Positions 16,037-24,854 of a DNA stretch of 34,195 nucleotides are shown here, in pieces (the stretch's first letter is position 1; each line of letters starts with the position of its first letter). A program made the translations under genes and the position numbers. The notes under the pieces were generated by a model. That model was not told the DNA's origin. It saw only the letters and a list, made by a program, of their open reading frames with translations, and searched no databases. The DNA is from Candidatus Omnitrophota bacterium (GTDB lineage: Bacteria > Omnitrophota > Omnitrophia > Omnitrophales > Aquincolibacteriaceae): the NCBI GenBank assembly GCA_028713205.1, contig JAQTOZ010000007.1, positions 1-34,195 of the forward strand, written 5' to 3'.

Positions 16037-16625
16037 GGAGCATCCCCCTGATGCGTTGCGTGATATTGCGAAATTTAATACCGATACCCGTGTGATGGTT
16101 TTTCACCTGGTGGACAACACGGCCTTCAATTTCTATCAGGTCTTGTTGTTGATTCGGGATTTCAAAAATGACTTTGACCTGGTCCCCCACAACAAAAGCC
16201 TGCTCTTCTTCAAGCCACAAACCAAAAATATTTTGATCACCCGTCCCCTGCTCCGTAATGCGGTTAAAAGTATGAACAGGCACAAACAAGGCACCTTCTT
16301 CGCTCAGATTACGGATTTCTCCGCCTTGATGGATGACCTTGGCATCGCCCATCATTCCCGTGACATTGGCCGCTATCGTGGTATTGATTCTGGGAAAATT
16401 TCTCTTGTCTGCCGCAACCGCGGGATGATTGATAAAATCCTGATTTCCGTGAAGATAACTGAGGATGTCCGCTTCAAGGAAGCGCCAGTGTTTTCCGAAT
16501 TTCACGCCGCGCAATTTTCCTTTGGCGGCAAGATCGTAAATGGTCGAGAGAGGGATCTTGAGATAATCGCTAACTTCCTGTGCGGTTAGAATTTTCTGCC
16601 TGGATGCCCCCGCTTGATCGTCCAT
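16020..16625 (-). CDS. HTH-PilZ regulator (excisionase-type HTH fused to PilZ)
   Basis: A 201-residue predicted c-di-GMP-responsive DNA-binding protein. Residues 11-60 form an excisionase/MerR-type winged HTH (ILTAQEVSDYLKIPLSTIY, then GVKFGKHWRF). Residues 74-200 form a PilZ domain with both ligand motifs: RNFPR (R75, R79; RxxxR) and NLSEEG (N106, S108, G111; D/NxSxxG), so c-di-GMP binding is plausible. The last 17 bp overlap the start of the giant gene, which makes this the natural candidate for its regulator and co-expression likely. The start codon follows an AGGAAAAC segment that is the last unit of a 9-bp tandem repeat. Target sites are unknown. Confidence 0.88.
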   Translation of the reverse strand: MDDQAGASRQKILTAQEVSDYLKIPLSTIYDLAAKGKLRGVKFGKHWRFLEADILSYLHGNQDFINHPAVAADKRNFPRINTTIAANVTGMMGDAKVIHQGGEIRNLSEEGALFVPVHTFNRITEQGTGDQNIFGLWLEEEQAFVVGDQVKVIFEIPNQQQDLIEIEGRVVHQVKNHHTGIGIKFRNITQRIRGMLHDYVG

Positions 16626-16660
16626 GTTTTCCTGTTTTCCCAGTTTTCCCAGTTATCCCA
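16626..16660 (-). repeat. 9-bp tandem repeat in the leader of the HTH-PilZ gene
   Basis: Read in the gene direction, TGGGATAAC, TGGGAAAAC, TGGGAAAAC and the shortened AGGAAAAC run directly into the ATG. The ribosome-binding sequence is part of the last unit, and the other units carry similar purine-rich cores. A change in copy number would alter the leader without touching the coding frame. Confidence 0.75.
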
Positions 16661-17053
16661 ATTTCAAGATAGGGATATTGCACATGAGCCAGATGAACTC
16701 GGGAATTTGTGCAAGATACGAAAGTTTCGCACATGACCTTAATTATTTCAAGGCAACGAGTTATAGAATTTAAACATTTACCCGTTTTATTAGAGGCTAT
16801 TTGTACAAATGTCGTTTTGTTATATCCTGCTATGTGGAAGGTTATGGGTCCGTCCATCACGCGGGAGAAACTTGAGGAATCAAACGTCCATCGGAACACA
16901 ACTCAGGAGCCGTGCAAATAATTGCCGGACCGCTAGTTATAGCGTCTGGCAGCGGCATTGCTGAAACAATTGTTCTCGGACTTACGGACTTGGCAGAAAG
17001 GCAGCGGCTAAGGTCGGTTTGAGAGCACCCTTCGTAAAATAATCACGAATGTA
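16661..17053. promoter_or_regulatory. Intergenic region upstream of the HTH-PilZ gene
   Basis: About 390 bp with no convincing gene; an overlapping reading frame at 16570-16899 looks spurious. It holds an inverted repeat, ttgcaca at about 16678 with tgtgcaa at about 16708, a nearby gcacatga direct repeat (about 16680 and 16730) and cgaaagtttcg between them. These could be operator sites for the adjacent HTH protein. I see no clear minus 35 and minus 10 pair. Confidence 0.35.
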
Positions 17054-17060
17054 TTATTTT
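17036..17060 (-). terminator. AT-rich hairpin at the end of the M15 peptidase gene
   Basis: Perfect 8-bp arms aaaataat and attatttt flank a 9-base loop and include the stop codon of the peptidase gene. The stem is entirely A:T and there is no separate long U tract, so it would be a weak terminator at best. Confidence 0.3.
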
Positions 17061-17839
17061 CCTCCGCGATACCGCCAATGCCATGGCTCAAAGGTAATTT
17101 CTTCGCGGGATTTTCGAGGATAGGAAAGCTCAAAACCGTATTTGCGGGCATTCTTCAAAAGCCAACGGTATTCCGGAAGGCCCTCAAACTCTTTGGGATT
17201 ATATTCACCGTTAATACCGTTCTCATTGATGAAATCGATGGCCTGATGTTCCGGAGATCCATGTTCGCTGTATCCAGGCAAAGCGACAAATCGGGCCGTT
17301 TCCCGGATCGAATACTCATGGTTTTTGAGATAAAACAGAAAAATATACAATTGATAAGCGCTCGACCGGTAACCCGATTCGACATAAAGTACTTTCCCGA
17401 TATCTTTTTTCATCGCCTTCATCATGGCAGTGTATTTTTGATGGACCTTCACCGGTAAAAACTGCGGGACCAGTTCCTTGACGTCGCCTTTGACATTCAT
17501 CTTCTGCCCGGAAATTTTGACCAATTTCACATCACCTTTCGCGATCCCCCGGTAAGGAATTTTGACTCCGACCTTTTTGGGGTCCAAGTTCAAATATTCC
17601 TTCAGATATTTCCGGTCTTTCCGGTTCAGCGGCGCGTATAGATCGTCAAAGGTAAGTTCCGCCAAGGTCCCTTGTTTGTCGCGCTCCGTAATCACAGGCG
17701 CCAGCTTTTGAATCAGACCTTCGACCGTTTGGATATCTTCCGGTGAAAGACGATCGAGGTCAAGCCCCGCTTGGGCAAGCGGCACCAGCATCAAGAACCA
17801 AGTCAAACATGAAGCGGCCAGAAAATTCTTATTGGGCAT
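17054..17839 (-). CDS. VanY-type D-Ala-D-Ala carboxypeptidase (peptidase M15)
   Basis: A 261-residue exported peptidoglycan peptidase. A signal peptide covers residues 1-24 (hydrophobic WFLMLVPLAQA). The M15B catalytic domain shows SGYRSS (155-160), the zinc-site block SEHGSPEHQAID (S191, H193 or H198, D202) and EPWHWRY (E251, H254), all expected for VanY/DacA-like zinc enzymes that trim the terminal D-alanine of stem peptides. The N-terminal about 100 residues are unrecognised and may mediate anchoring or substrate docking. It sits on the same strand as the HTH-PilZ gene but is separated from it by about 430 bp, so a shared transcript is uncertain. Confidence 0.88.
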   Translation of the reverse strand: MPNKNFLAASCLTWFLMLVPLAQAGLDLDRLSPEDIQTVEGLIQKLAPVITERDKQGTLAELTFDDLYAPLNRKDRKYLKEYLNLDPKKVGVKIPYRGIAKGDVKLVKISGQKMNVKGDVKELVPQFLPVKVHQKYTAMMKAMKKDIGKVLYVESGYRSSAYQLYIFLFYLKNHEYSIRETARFVALPGYSEHGSPEHQAIDFINENGINGEYNPKEFEGLPEYRWLLKNARKYGFELSYPRKSREEITFEPWHWRYRGGK

Positions 17840-17884
17840 CCGGTTATCCTTATCGGGTTTTCACATTCAACGGCAAACCGTTTT

Positions 17885-19402
17885 TTAGGACTCGAAAAGA
17901 CTTGAAGACGCAAAATCCGTGTCGCTGGTCAGATTAATACCGAGTTTCCGCAGGCCCTTCTCGTCGCCGGGCGTCGGGATATGCGTCATATGGACTTCAC
18001 ACGCCTTCAGTTCGCTGAGTTTTTCCATGGCAACCTGGGCCGTGGGATTGTTCGCAGCACTAATGCTCAAGGCGATCAGGATTTCTTCAAGGTCGAGGCT
18101 GACGGCCTTGGCTTTCAGCACATCTTTTTTGAGTCTGCCGATCGATTCGATCAAATGCGGCGACAACAAATGGATCTTGTCCGGAATATCGGCCAGTTTC
18201 TTGATCGCGTTCAAAACCATGCTGGAGGCCGCATGCATGAGGATGGAATTCTTGCCGGTAACAATCGATCCGTCGGCAAGCTCAATCGCGGCGCCACAAT
18301 AGACCCCTTCGTTCCCGTGACCGTTCTGCTGGGCCCCTTGAGCGGCCTGTCGCGCGGGTAAAACGACTGCGCGATCGGTGGGTTTGGCGTCCAGGTTTTT
18401 CATCAAAAGCTCGGCGCGCTCGACCGCCTCTTTTTCGACAAAGCCCAGCATATACTCGCAGCTATACCGGAAATATCTCGAGATGATTTCCTGCACCGCG
18501 GCCTTCCGGACGACTTCGTCATTCACGATTCCGAATCCTGCCCGGTTGACGCCCATGTCGGTCGGAGATTGATACACCGAACCGTTCCCCATGATTTTTT
18601 TCAGGATCCTTTTCACGACCGGGAACACTTCCACATCCCGGTTGTAATTGATCGTCGTTTTCTTGTGCGCCTGCAAATGGAAAGGATCGATCATATTAAA
18701 ATCGCCGATGTCGGCCGTGGCCGCTTCATAGGCGATATTGACGGGATGGTCCAGGGGGATGTTCCATATCGGGAAAGTTTCAAATTTCGCATACCCGCTT
18801 TTAAAACCCTTTCGGTAATCATGATAAAGCTGGGACAGGCAGGTCGCGAGTTTCCCGCTGCCCGGTCCGGGTCCCGTGACCACAACCAGCGGCTTTTTGG
18901 TCTCGATGTATTCATTGGCGCCGTATCCTTCGTCACTGACGATCAAATCGACGTCGGTCGGATATCCTTTCGTAAAGAGATGGGTGTAAACCCGGACGCC
19001 GCGGCGTTCCAGTTTATTTTTGAAGATTTTCGCGGCGGGCTGGCTGGCAAAACGCGTAATCACCACGGCGGTGATATCGATCCCCCAGCTTTTCAAATCG
19101 TCGATCAATTTAAAAGCATCGGCGTCATAGGTGATACCGAAATCCGCCCTTACTTTTCGCCGTTCGATGTCTCCCGAATAAATGCAGAGCAAGACATCGG
19201 CTTTGTCTTTGAGCTGCTGCAAAAGCCTCATTTTAACGTTCGGGTCAAAGCCGGGCAATACCCGCGAGGCGTGATAGTCATAAAGCAATTTACCGCCGAA
19301 TTCCAGATAGAGTTTGTTGCTGTACTTCTTAACCCGCTTAAGAATTTCCGTGGTCTGCTCTTTTAAATACTTCTCATTATCAAATCCTATTTTCCGTCCC
19401 AC
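17885..19402 (-). CDS. DUF1846 (UPF0371) family protein
   Basis: A 505-residue protein of the DUF1846 family, recognised from [13 protein letters not shown] near the start, [19 protein letters not shown] and the central [12 protein letters not shown]. The last resembles a phosphate-binding loop, but the biochemical role of the family is not settled. The open frame extends to a TTG at 19477, but GTG at 19402 is preferred: it follows AAGGGAGG with 8-base spacing and gives the N-terminus usual for the family. A glutamine/glycine-rich stretch ([14 protein letters not shown]) lies near 60-70 percent of the length. It follows the iron alcohol dehydrogenase gene by 71 bp, so the two may be co-transcribed. 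Confidence 0.85.
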   Translation of the reverse strand: MGRKIGFDNEKYLKEQTTEILKRVKKYSNKLYLEFGGKLLYDYHASRVLPGFDPNVKMRLLQQLKDKADVLLCIYSGDIERRKVRADFGITYDADAFKLIDDLKSWGIDITAVVITRFASQPAAKIFKNKLERRGVRVYTHLFTKGYPTDVDLIVSDEGYGANEYIETKKPLVVVTGPGPGSGKLATCLSQLYHDYRKGFKSGYAKFETFPIWNIPLDHPVNIAYEAATADIGDFNMIDPFHLQAHKKTTINYNRDVEVFPVVKRILKKIMGNGSVYQSPTDMGVNRAGFGIVNDEVVRKAAVQEIISRYFRYSCEYMLGFVEKEAVERAELLMKNLDAKPTDRAVVLPARQAAQGAQQNGHGNEGVYCGAAIELADGSIVTGKNSILMHAASSMVLNAIKKLADIPDKIHLLSPHLIESIGRLKKDVLKAKAVSLDLEEILIALSISAANNPTAQVAMEKLSELKACEVHMTHIPTPGDEKGLRKLGINLTSDTDFASSSLFES

Positions 19403-19473
19403 TGTGAACACCTCCCTTGGTGTATCTTCGATCGTTGCCGATTCAAGCGCCATGATGTTGCACCCAGCAAAGC

Positions 19474-20616
19474 TCAAGCTGCCAGCATCAGGATTTTTTG
19501 AATGTCCCGTTGGCTGAGTTTTTTCAGATTACCTGTCATTCCGTATTGAATCACATTCGCCGCGATTTCCGGAAACTGTTCCCGACAAATACCCAATTCC
19601 GTCAATGTGGTCGGACTCCCCCACGCTTTGATTTTGGCCTTCAGGGCGCGCACCCCTCCTGCGACGGTCGATGATCGCCAGATATTTTTCGACCAACGCT
19701 TAAATATGGCCGGATTTACATTTTGACAATAGGTGATCCACGCAGGAAAAATCACGCCCAAACCCGCGCCATGCGCGATGTCCGGGTTGATTGCGCTCAA
19801 GGCATGCTCGATACCGTGTGTGGCCCAGTCCCCCGACGACTGCCCGGCGCCGCTGATACCGTTCAGGGCCAATGTTGCGGCCCATGCCAGGTTTGCACGC
19901 GCACCGTAATCCTTCGGATCGCGTTTCAACTTATCCGTCACTTGGATCATGCTCCGGCAGAGAGACTCGTCCAAGGCCAGCGTCGTCTCCGAATCCCCAC
20001 CCATAAAATAGAACTCCTGAATATGCGCCAGCGCGTCCAGGGTCCCATTGACCGTTTGAGACCACGGGAGATTTCTTTGAACATCCGGATCGACAATCGA
20101 AACACGGGGATACAACGCGGGTCCGTAAATATTCCATTTCTTTTTCTCCGCCTCATGCGTGATCACCGCGAAACCGTTCATTTCCGTACCCGTCGCAGAA
20201 AGCGTCAATATCGCATAGACCGGGAGAGCGCGGATCACCGGCTCATGTTTTTCATAGGCAGCCCACACATCATTCAGGAAATAACCGCAGGCCACCGACT
20301 TGGCGGAATCAATAACACTGCCGCCCCCGACCGCTAAAATGGCATCCACGCCCGCCACCTTGGCCATTTGAATCATTTCGCGGACTTTGGACAACACAGG
20401 ATTCGGACGGACCCCCCATGCTTCGGACCACTCAATTCCGGCTCTTTTCAAAGAAGCAACCACTTGTTGATAGACTCCCGTCTTTTGGATACTGCCGCCG
20501 CCGGCGATCATGAAAACTTTTTTGAAGGATGCGCCCCGGAGTTTGGGCCCGATTTCACCGATCGTACCCTTGCCGAATATCAACTTGGTCGGATTGTGGA
20601 ATGTAAAATTTTGCAT
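19474..20616 (-). CDS. Iron-containing alcohol dehydrogenase (BdhA/YugK-like)
   Basis: A 380-residue group III alcohol dehydrogenase that probably interconverts an aldehyde and an alcohol with NAD(P)H in the cytoplasm. The N-terminus [17 protein letters not shown] matches butanol-dehydrogenase-type members and fixes the start at 20616 although the frame is open to 20709; the extra 31 residues are atypical and have no homologous look. [14 protein letters not shown] is the nucleotide-binding GGGS motif. Metal ligands are visible in GTLDALAH (D, H), [12 protein letters not shown] (H) and [15 protein letters not shown] (H). A recognisable Shine-Dalgarno sequence is not clear before 20616. The true substrate is unknown. 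Confidence 0.88.
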   Translation of the reverse strand: MQNFTFHNPTKLIFGKGTIGEIGPKLRGASFKKVFMIAGGGSIQKTGVYQQVVASLKRAGIEWSEAWGVRPNPVLSKVREMIQMAKVAGVDAILAVGGGSVIDSAKSVACGYFLNDVWAAYEKHEPVIRALPVYAILTLSATGTEMNGFAVITHEAEKKKWNIYGPALYPRVSIVDPDVQRNLPWSQTVNGTLDALAHIQEFYFMGGDSETTLALDESLCRSMIQVTDKLKRDPKDYGARANLAWAATLALNGISGAGQSSGDWATHGIEHALSAINPDIAHGAGLGVIFPAWITYCQNVNPAIFKRWSKNIWRSSTVAGGVRALKAKIKAWGSPTTLTELGICREQFPEIAANVIQYGMTGNLKKLSQRDIQKILMLAA

Positions 20617-20796
20617 CTTTAGGTTGATTTCACTGTGCTCGAAAACATTTATTGTAAGAAGAATTATACCGAGAAATCGAAAGAACATAAACGGCGTTCT
20701 TTCTCTCAAGGGTTGCCGGGAATCAACCCCTTTCGCACAAGGGATCGCCTCGGCTTCGTTTTTAATCGACCCAATACCGCAAAATCCAGATTTGGC

Positions 20797-21435
20797 CTAA
20801 CTTTTATGCTGGCGGGACTGAGAACGATGCAACCACCATTCCCGTAGGATAGGAAGGAAAGAAATGACAATCACAACCAAAATGACCCAATGAACTTGTT
20901 TTTCAATGTTCGGGACGGAATTCCCCAAAAAATATCCGATCAAGGTCATGGCCATCACCCAGCCGATGCCGCCGAATATATTGTAGGCCAGAAATCGCGA
21001 ATAATGCATGCGCCCCACGCCCGCAACGGTGGGAGCAAACGTTCTGACGATCGGGACAAATCGCGCGATCACAATCGTTTTAGCGCCGTATTTATCATAA
21101 AACTTCTGTGTGCGTATCAAATGATCCTTGTGGAAAAAAAACGAATCTTCCTTGCAAAAGATGCGGGGCCCGGCATGAAATCCGATCCAATAGCCGACGG
21201 TATCACCGGCAATTGCCGCCAGGGACAAAACGATGTTGAGCGATACGATATCAAGATCCTTATCGACGGCCGCAAGCAATCCTGCGGTCACCAGCAACGA
21301 GTCTCCGGGCAAAAAAAATCCGGCGAGCAGGCCCGTTTCCGCGAATACGATAATGACAAGCACCGTGTATCCGCCCCAGCGGATGAGCTCGTCAAATTGA
21401 TATAGGCGCGAAAAAAATTCGTGTAGGCATTCCAT
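20797..21435 (-). CDS. DedA/VTT family membrane protein
   Basis: A 212-residue inner-membrane protein. Family marks are ETGLLAGFFLPGDSLLVTAG (re-entrant helix region), GDTVGYWIGFHAG and ARFVPIVRTFAPTVAGVGRM, where the conserved arginines of the DedA/SNARE-associated domain lie. Several hydrophobic helices follow to a basic C-terminus. DedA proteins are implicated in recycling of undecaprenyl phosphate and phospholipid scrambling, so a role in envelope lipid traffic is likely. The gap to the next downstream gene is about 180 bp with nothing recognisable in it. Confidence 0.9.
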   Translation of the reverse strand: MECLHEFFSRLYQFDELIRWGGYTVLVIIVFAETGLLAGFFLPGDSLLVTAGLLAAVDKDLDIVSLNIVLSLAAIAGDTVGYWIGFHAGPRIFCKEDSFFFHKDHLIRTQKFYDKYGAKTIVIARFVPIVRTFAPTVAGVGRMHYSRFLAYNIFGGIGWVMAMTLIGYFLGNSVPNIEKQVHWVILVVIVISFLPILREWWLHRSQSRQHKS

Positions 21436-21477
21436 GATTAGTGCTCAGCATAACAACGTTTCCGATTATTTCAAGCC

Positions 21478-22368
21478 TTATCTCACACCGATATCATTCC
21501 GGATCGATTCTTTCGGAACAATCTTCGTTTCCGGGACGCCGAGATCCTCGCCGGCCGGTGATTCGGTCGACTTGTCTTCATATTGATAGGCCTGTTCAAA
21601 TTCAAGTTTTCCCTCGGGGTTGTATTTCTTCCGGTGGACGTTTCTTCCGTTTTCATAGTTATCGATGTATAAAATTTCTCCATTGTCATAGTGGGTGATC
21701 ACCGCTCCATCCGGTTTTCCGTTCTTGATGTTCCAACGGGTCTTGAGATGCCCCTGCCAATCATACGTATCGACGGGCCCATTTTGCGTCCGCGCCAATA
21801 CAATATCCGCGTACTCTTTCTTAACGATTTGGGGCAAATCCCTGAAATAAAGCGTGTCCAGTTTGTTTTTTCCCGATTCGCCGTCTTCGATATATATTTT
21901 TTCAACGCCGGTCACCAGCGCAAGACGCTCTTCCCGGTTCAACTGGAGAGGACGTATGGCCCCTTCGAGATTAAGATAAAAATTCTGCATCAAATCATTG
22001 CGGCGCTTTTCGGCAGACTTTTCCTTAACATAATCCCCGAGGTTTTCGGTCACCGATTTGGCCAAGGTGCTCGTCTTTTCCGCGGTCCGCCACAACGCCC
22101 ACGCAAGTTTCGCATTGGCCCCCGCACTTTGGCCCGTCAAGGCCTTCGACAAATCCGCCGTACTTTCATCACCCGGAGGCATGCTCGCGGCACGTTCGGC
22201 CCCACGGCTCAAAGCCTTATCGTCAGAACCCGAATCATTCCCCTCCGATAAAAAGCTCCTGGAAACGGAGTCCTTCGTTTCACCTTGTGCATCCTCCACA
22301 CGCATGTCCGTCACGAGTCCGAGTAATCCCATACACAGGCATAGGATCCATATTGTTTTTTTTGACAT
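21478..22368 (-). CDS. Exported protein with YwqK/MORN-like repeats
   Basis: A 296-residue predicted exported protein with no family I can name as a whole. The frame is open to 22407, but the ATG at 22368 places a signal peptide (KKTIWILCLCMGLLGLV) at the N-terminus and is preferred. The middle is charged and helical. The C-terminal part has short beta-hairpin units such as WNIKNGKPDGAVITHYDNG and IDNYENGRNVHRKKY, the pattern of MORN_2/YwqK antitoxin-like repeats. Such repeats are common in surface or periplasmic proteins. The ribosome-binding site is unclear for either start. Confidence 0.65.
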   Translation of the reverse strand: MSKKTIWILCLCMGLLGLVTDMRVEDAQGETKDSVSRSFLSEGNDSGSDDKALSRGAERAASMPPGDESTADLSKALTGQSAGANAKLAWALWRTAEKTSTLAKSVTENLGDYVKEKSAEKRRNDLMQNFYLNLEGAIRPLQLNREERLALVTGVEKIYIEDGESGKNKLDTLYFRDLPQIVKKEYADIVLARTQNGPVDTYDWQGHLKTRWNIKNGKPDGAVITHYDNGEILYIDNYENGRNVHRKKYNPEGKLEFEQAYQYEDKSTESPAGEDLGVPETKIVPKESIRNDIGVR

Positions 22369-22477
22369 TGGAGCACCGAACTTTCCCAACCTTTTATGCG
22401 ATCTCATTCCGGACGGCGGGACTTTTTAAAGATTTCTTATGAAGGCTTTCAAATCAATTCCGGTTTTGCGCAAACCT

Positions 22478-23410
22478 TTAACTCGTGCCGGCATCTTCGT
22501 TCTTTGACCCAAAATAAATAGACGTTAAAATGCACACTCCCAGAGTCCCCATAATCACGCTCAACGCGACCCATACGGGAATATGAAAAATGTCGGCAAT
22601 CAACATTTTGACGCCGATAAAAACCAAGATGAGCGCAAGCCCATAATTCAAGTGTTTGAAGATCTTCATCAAGCCCGCTAGCGCAAAATACAAAGCTCGC
22701 AGACCTAAAATCGCAAAAATATTCGAGGTATAAATAATCATCGGATCCAGGGTAATCCCGAAAATGGCTGGAATGGAATCGACCGCAAAAATCACATCAC
22801 TCGTTTCAATCACCAGCAAAACCGCAACCAGCGGCGTGGCCCATAACCGGCCATCGCGCCGGATGAAAAATTTTCCGCCCTCAAAAGTATCCGTAATCGG
22901 AAAAATTTTTCTAAACAGCCGGAGGACCGGATTTTTTTCAGGGTCCACTTCTTCATCCTTGCCGATCACAAATTGAATCCCTGACCACACAAGGAGAATC
23001 CCGAAAAGGTAGAGGACCCAGCGAAATTGATGAACAACGGCGACCCCCGCCAAAATGAACACCGCCCGCATCACCAGCGCTCCCAAAATCCCCCAAAAAA
23101 GTATTTTGTGATGATATTCCGCGGGAACTTTAAAATAGGTAAAGACGAGCAAGAACACAAACAGATTGTCAAAACTCAGCGTTCTTTCGAGCATATAGCC
23201 CGTAAAAAAATTCAAGGCCTGTCCCGCACCGTAAAAATAATAGACCACGACATTAAAAATCAGCGCGAGGACCGTCCAAAACACACTCCAGATCAACGCA
23301 TCCTTGATGCTAACTTCTTTGTCCTTTCTGTGGAACCATACCAGGTCCAAAACCAACAAGCCGATCACGGTGACCGCAAAAGACGTCCACAGAATGAGTT
23401 GCACCATCAT
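22478..23410 (-). CDS. TerC family integral membrane protein (Alx-like)
   Basis: A 310-residue polytopic protein of the TerC family. Conserved blocks include MLERTLSFDNLFVFLLVF, LVAVLLVIETSDVIFAVDS and TSNIFAILGLRALYFAL, with membrane acidic residues typical of the family. TerC/Alx proteins are linked to manganese export and metal or tellurium tolerance. ATG at 23410 follows a GGGGA sequence. The leader of about 240 bp is structured (see separate entry), and TerC genes are often under manganese riboswitch control. Confidence 0.9.
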   Translation of the reverse strand: MMVQLILWTSFAVTVIGLLVLDLVWFHRKDKEVSIKDALIWSVFWTVLALIFNVVVYYFYGAGQALNFFTGYMLERTLSFDNLFVFLLVFTYFKVPAEYHHKILFWGILGALVMRAVFILAGVAVVHQFRWVLYLFGILLVWSGIQFVIGKDEEVDPEKNPVLRLFRKIFPITDTFEGGKFFIRRDGRLWATPLVAVLLVIETSDVIFAVDSIPAIFGITLDPMIIYTSNIFAILGLRALYFALAGLMKIFKHLNYGLALILVFIGVKMLIADIFHIPVWVALSVIMGTLGVCILTSIYFGSKNEDAGTS

Positions 23411-23640
23411 GAATATTCCCCGCTGGTTTTAATAAGAAGGTTGATCACAATCGTTATTTCTCGTGAAGATATTATCGGCCATTCAGCAAGGGTTCTGCAA
23501 CGCCTCCGAGATTAGCTTCCGATTTGGGCCGCAGAATAGCCCACTCCCCGATCACTCGAGAAAGTTCACCGCTACCGGCATCTCCCGTTTTCCCTTGCGG
23601 GAAACTAGGCGATTATCGTCCCCTACCGAACAAAAAGATC
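23411..23640 (-). promoter_or_regulatory. Structured leader upstream of the TerC gene
   Basis: Read in the gene direction, this 230-bp gap holds a hairpin with a GNRA loop (TTTCCC GCAA GGGAAA, within 23587-23605) and, further on, GGGGAGTGGGC at about 23540-23550 with a GGGC/GCCC pair. GGGGAGU is the first conserved block of the yybP-ykoY manganese riboswitch, which commonly precedes terC/alx. The other conserved blocks are not clearly present, so identity is unproven. Confidence 0.25.
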
Positions 23641-23654
23641 AGAGAGAGAGAAAC

Positions 23655-23969
23655 TTAAATCTTGGAAACTCTCACCGAACTTGCTTTCCAATTCCCCGTG
23701 GCTGAGTCCTGATCCGCCATGACCATCACGTACTCGCCGCCTTTGATCTCAGAGACATTCGCGACACCCGCGTAGGTGGTCTTATCATCAACGCCCACCT
23801 TCACCTTCTCTTCGGCATTGGTCGTAGGATTCATCCGGGCAATTTCGATCACATTGGCCGCCGTATCAACCGCACTCACCTTGCCGCTGACAAGTTTTGC
23901 AAATGCCGGACCTTGAAAAACCGCAAAGGCCACGAGCAAAATCACTAAACACAATGCTAACTTCTTCAT
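23655..23969 (-). CDS. Small exported beta-strand protein
   Basis: A 104-residue protein. Residues 1-24 are a clear signal peptide ending AFA. The mature part alternates beta strands (KLVSGKVSAVDTAANVIEIA, then VKVGVDDKTTY) and resembles small OB-like exported proteins of the DUF5666 type, without certainty. The start follows AAGGAGG with good spacing. It lies 24 bp after the neighbouring small exported gene, so the two probably form one transcript. Confidence 0.75.
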   Translation of the reverse strand: MKKLALCLVILLVAFAVFQGPAFAKLVSGKVSAVDTAANVIEIARMNPTTNAEEKVKVGVDDKTTYAGVANVSEIKGGEYVMVMADQDSATGNWKASSVRVSKI

Positions 23970-23993
23970 TCCGATCCTCCTTGTTCATTCACT

Positions 23994-24344
23994 TTACATT
24001 CTCTTGGTAGTATCAACCTTGGGCATCACGGGAACCGGCTTTGGAATTTCAGGGGCTTGCACCGGTTGAACCGCAGGAACTTGCTGAGCAACCACCGGTT
24101 TCTGTACCATTGGCGGTACTGCCACAGGCATCTGCGCCGGAATTTGCTTGGGAACACGGATCGCAGAAGTCGGGGGCAACTGGCTCGGTGTCTGGACTTT
24201 CGCTCCTCCTGTTGCCTGCTGAATCGCTTTTTTCGTTGCTTCCGGAGATACCATTTCTTTGTTGTCCGTCTTGGCAAAAACCGCTGTCTGGATGACAAGT
24301 CCTGCCAGAAACAGAACTCCTAAAAGACGATAAACTTTCTTCAT
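23994..24344 (-). CDS. Small exported Pro/Val-rich protein
   Basis: A 116-residue protein with a signal peptide (VYRLLGVLFLAGLVIQTAVFA) followed by a low-complexity, proline/valine/glutamine-rich tail (for example QIPAQMPVAVPPMVQKP). No family is recognised. Such tails are usually extended and could span periplasm or coat a surface structure. It has a strong ribosome-binding site (AAAGGAGG). The 5' region contains a possible switch (separate entry). Confidence 0.7.
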   Translation of the reverse strand: MKKVYRLLGVLFLAGLVIQTAVFAKTDNKEMVSPEATKKAIQQATGGAKVQTPSQLPPTSAIRVPKQIPAQMPVAVPPMVQKPVVAQQVPAVQPVQAPEIPKPVPVMPKVDTTKRM

Positions 24345-24854
24345 AGAGTTAAACCTCCTTTCTCAAAATTTTTAAAGCTGACTGACCAATGCTTCCTGGC
24401 CCTACGGCCATAAATAAAAAAACCTTCCAGCTCCAAGCGACATCTCATGAAGAGTTGCGACTTAAAACCGAAAGGTTTCTAATATTGCTCCACGTCAGGA
24501 CATCCTGCCGTCCTGCTACCCCTTCTTTTCTGGATCTCAGAAATTTTCGGGGGATTATTTCGGGTTACACCTCACTGTTTGAATGATGGATGATCTTACA
24601 GCAACTTATGGGGTCTGTCAATCACCGGGCACCAAATTCTGCAGGGACCGGTTTTTTCCCATCTTGCGCTCCACACAGTCGTTATGAAATTTTTTCACAC
24701 ACGGGAAAGCCCCTCTGTTTCACTCCGGTAATCTGGATGTCTCTTTGACGGTCGACCGAATAAAAATATTCAAAACACAACATTCACCCTACAAACAATC
24801 CGATTTTGTGCTAAAATCGCCGCTGACCCGAAAAACACTTGAGGGATTATCGCC
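24345..24854. promoter_or_regulatory. Intergenic region between small exported gene and marC
   Basis: About 510 bp without a convincing gene. Next to the minus-strand gene, 24416-24478 can fold in two exclusive ways: a short hairpin AAACC-TTTC-GGTTT (24465-24478), or AAACCTT pairing with AAGGTTT at 24420-24426 followed by a T-rich run, which would look like a terminator. A minus 10 for the plus-strand gene lies at 24812-24817. The rest shows nothing recognisable. Confidence 0.4.
24809..24817 (+). promoter_or_regulatory. Extended minus 10 promoter of the MarC gene
   Basis: TGCTAAAAT gives the TG extension and a TAAAAT hexamer. The start codon at 24855 leaves a leader of about 30 bases. No good minus 35 hexamer is visible, consistent with an extended minus 10 promoter. 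Confidence 0.45.

Noticed and set aside
16570-16899. 109-codon minus-strand frame upstream of the HTH-PilZ gene
   Set aside because: It overlaps the start of the HTH-PilZ gene and the tandem repeat, and the translation shows no domain or good start.
16900-17050. tRNA or other small RNA in the gap before the M15 peptidase
   Set aside because: No cloverleaf, CCA end or conserved T-loop sequence could be assembled from this stretch.
18569-19366. 265-codon plus-strand open frame
   Set aside because: It is antisense to the DUF1846 gene, which is a clear family member; no ribosome-binding site or domain supports it.
24416-24500. Cyclic di-GMP-I (GEMM) riboswitch in the leader of the small exported gene
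   Set aside because: An AAACC hairpin followed by GTCGCAA is loosely reminiscent of the class, but the core GGACGCAAAGC block and the second stem are missing.
24389-24586. 65-codon plus-strand frame
   Set aside because: No ribosome-binding site or recognisable sequence, and it covers the folded leader region of the minus-strand gene.
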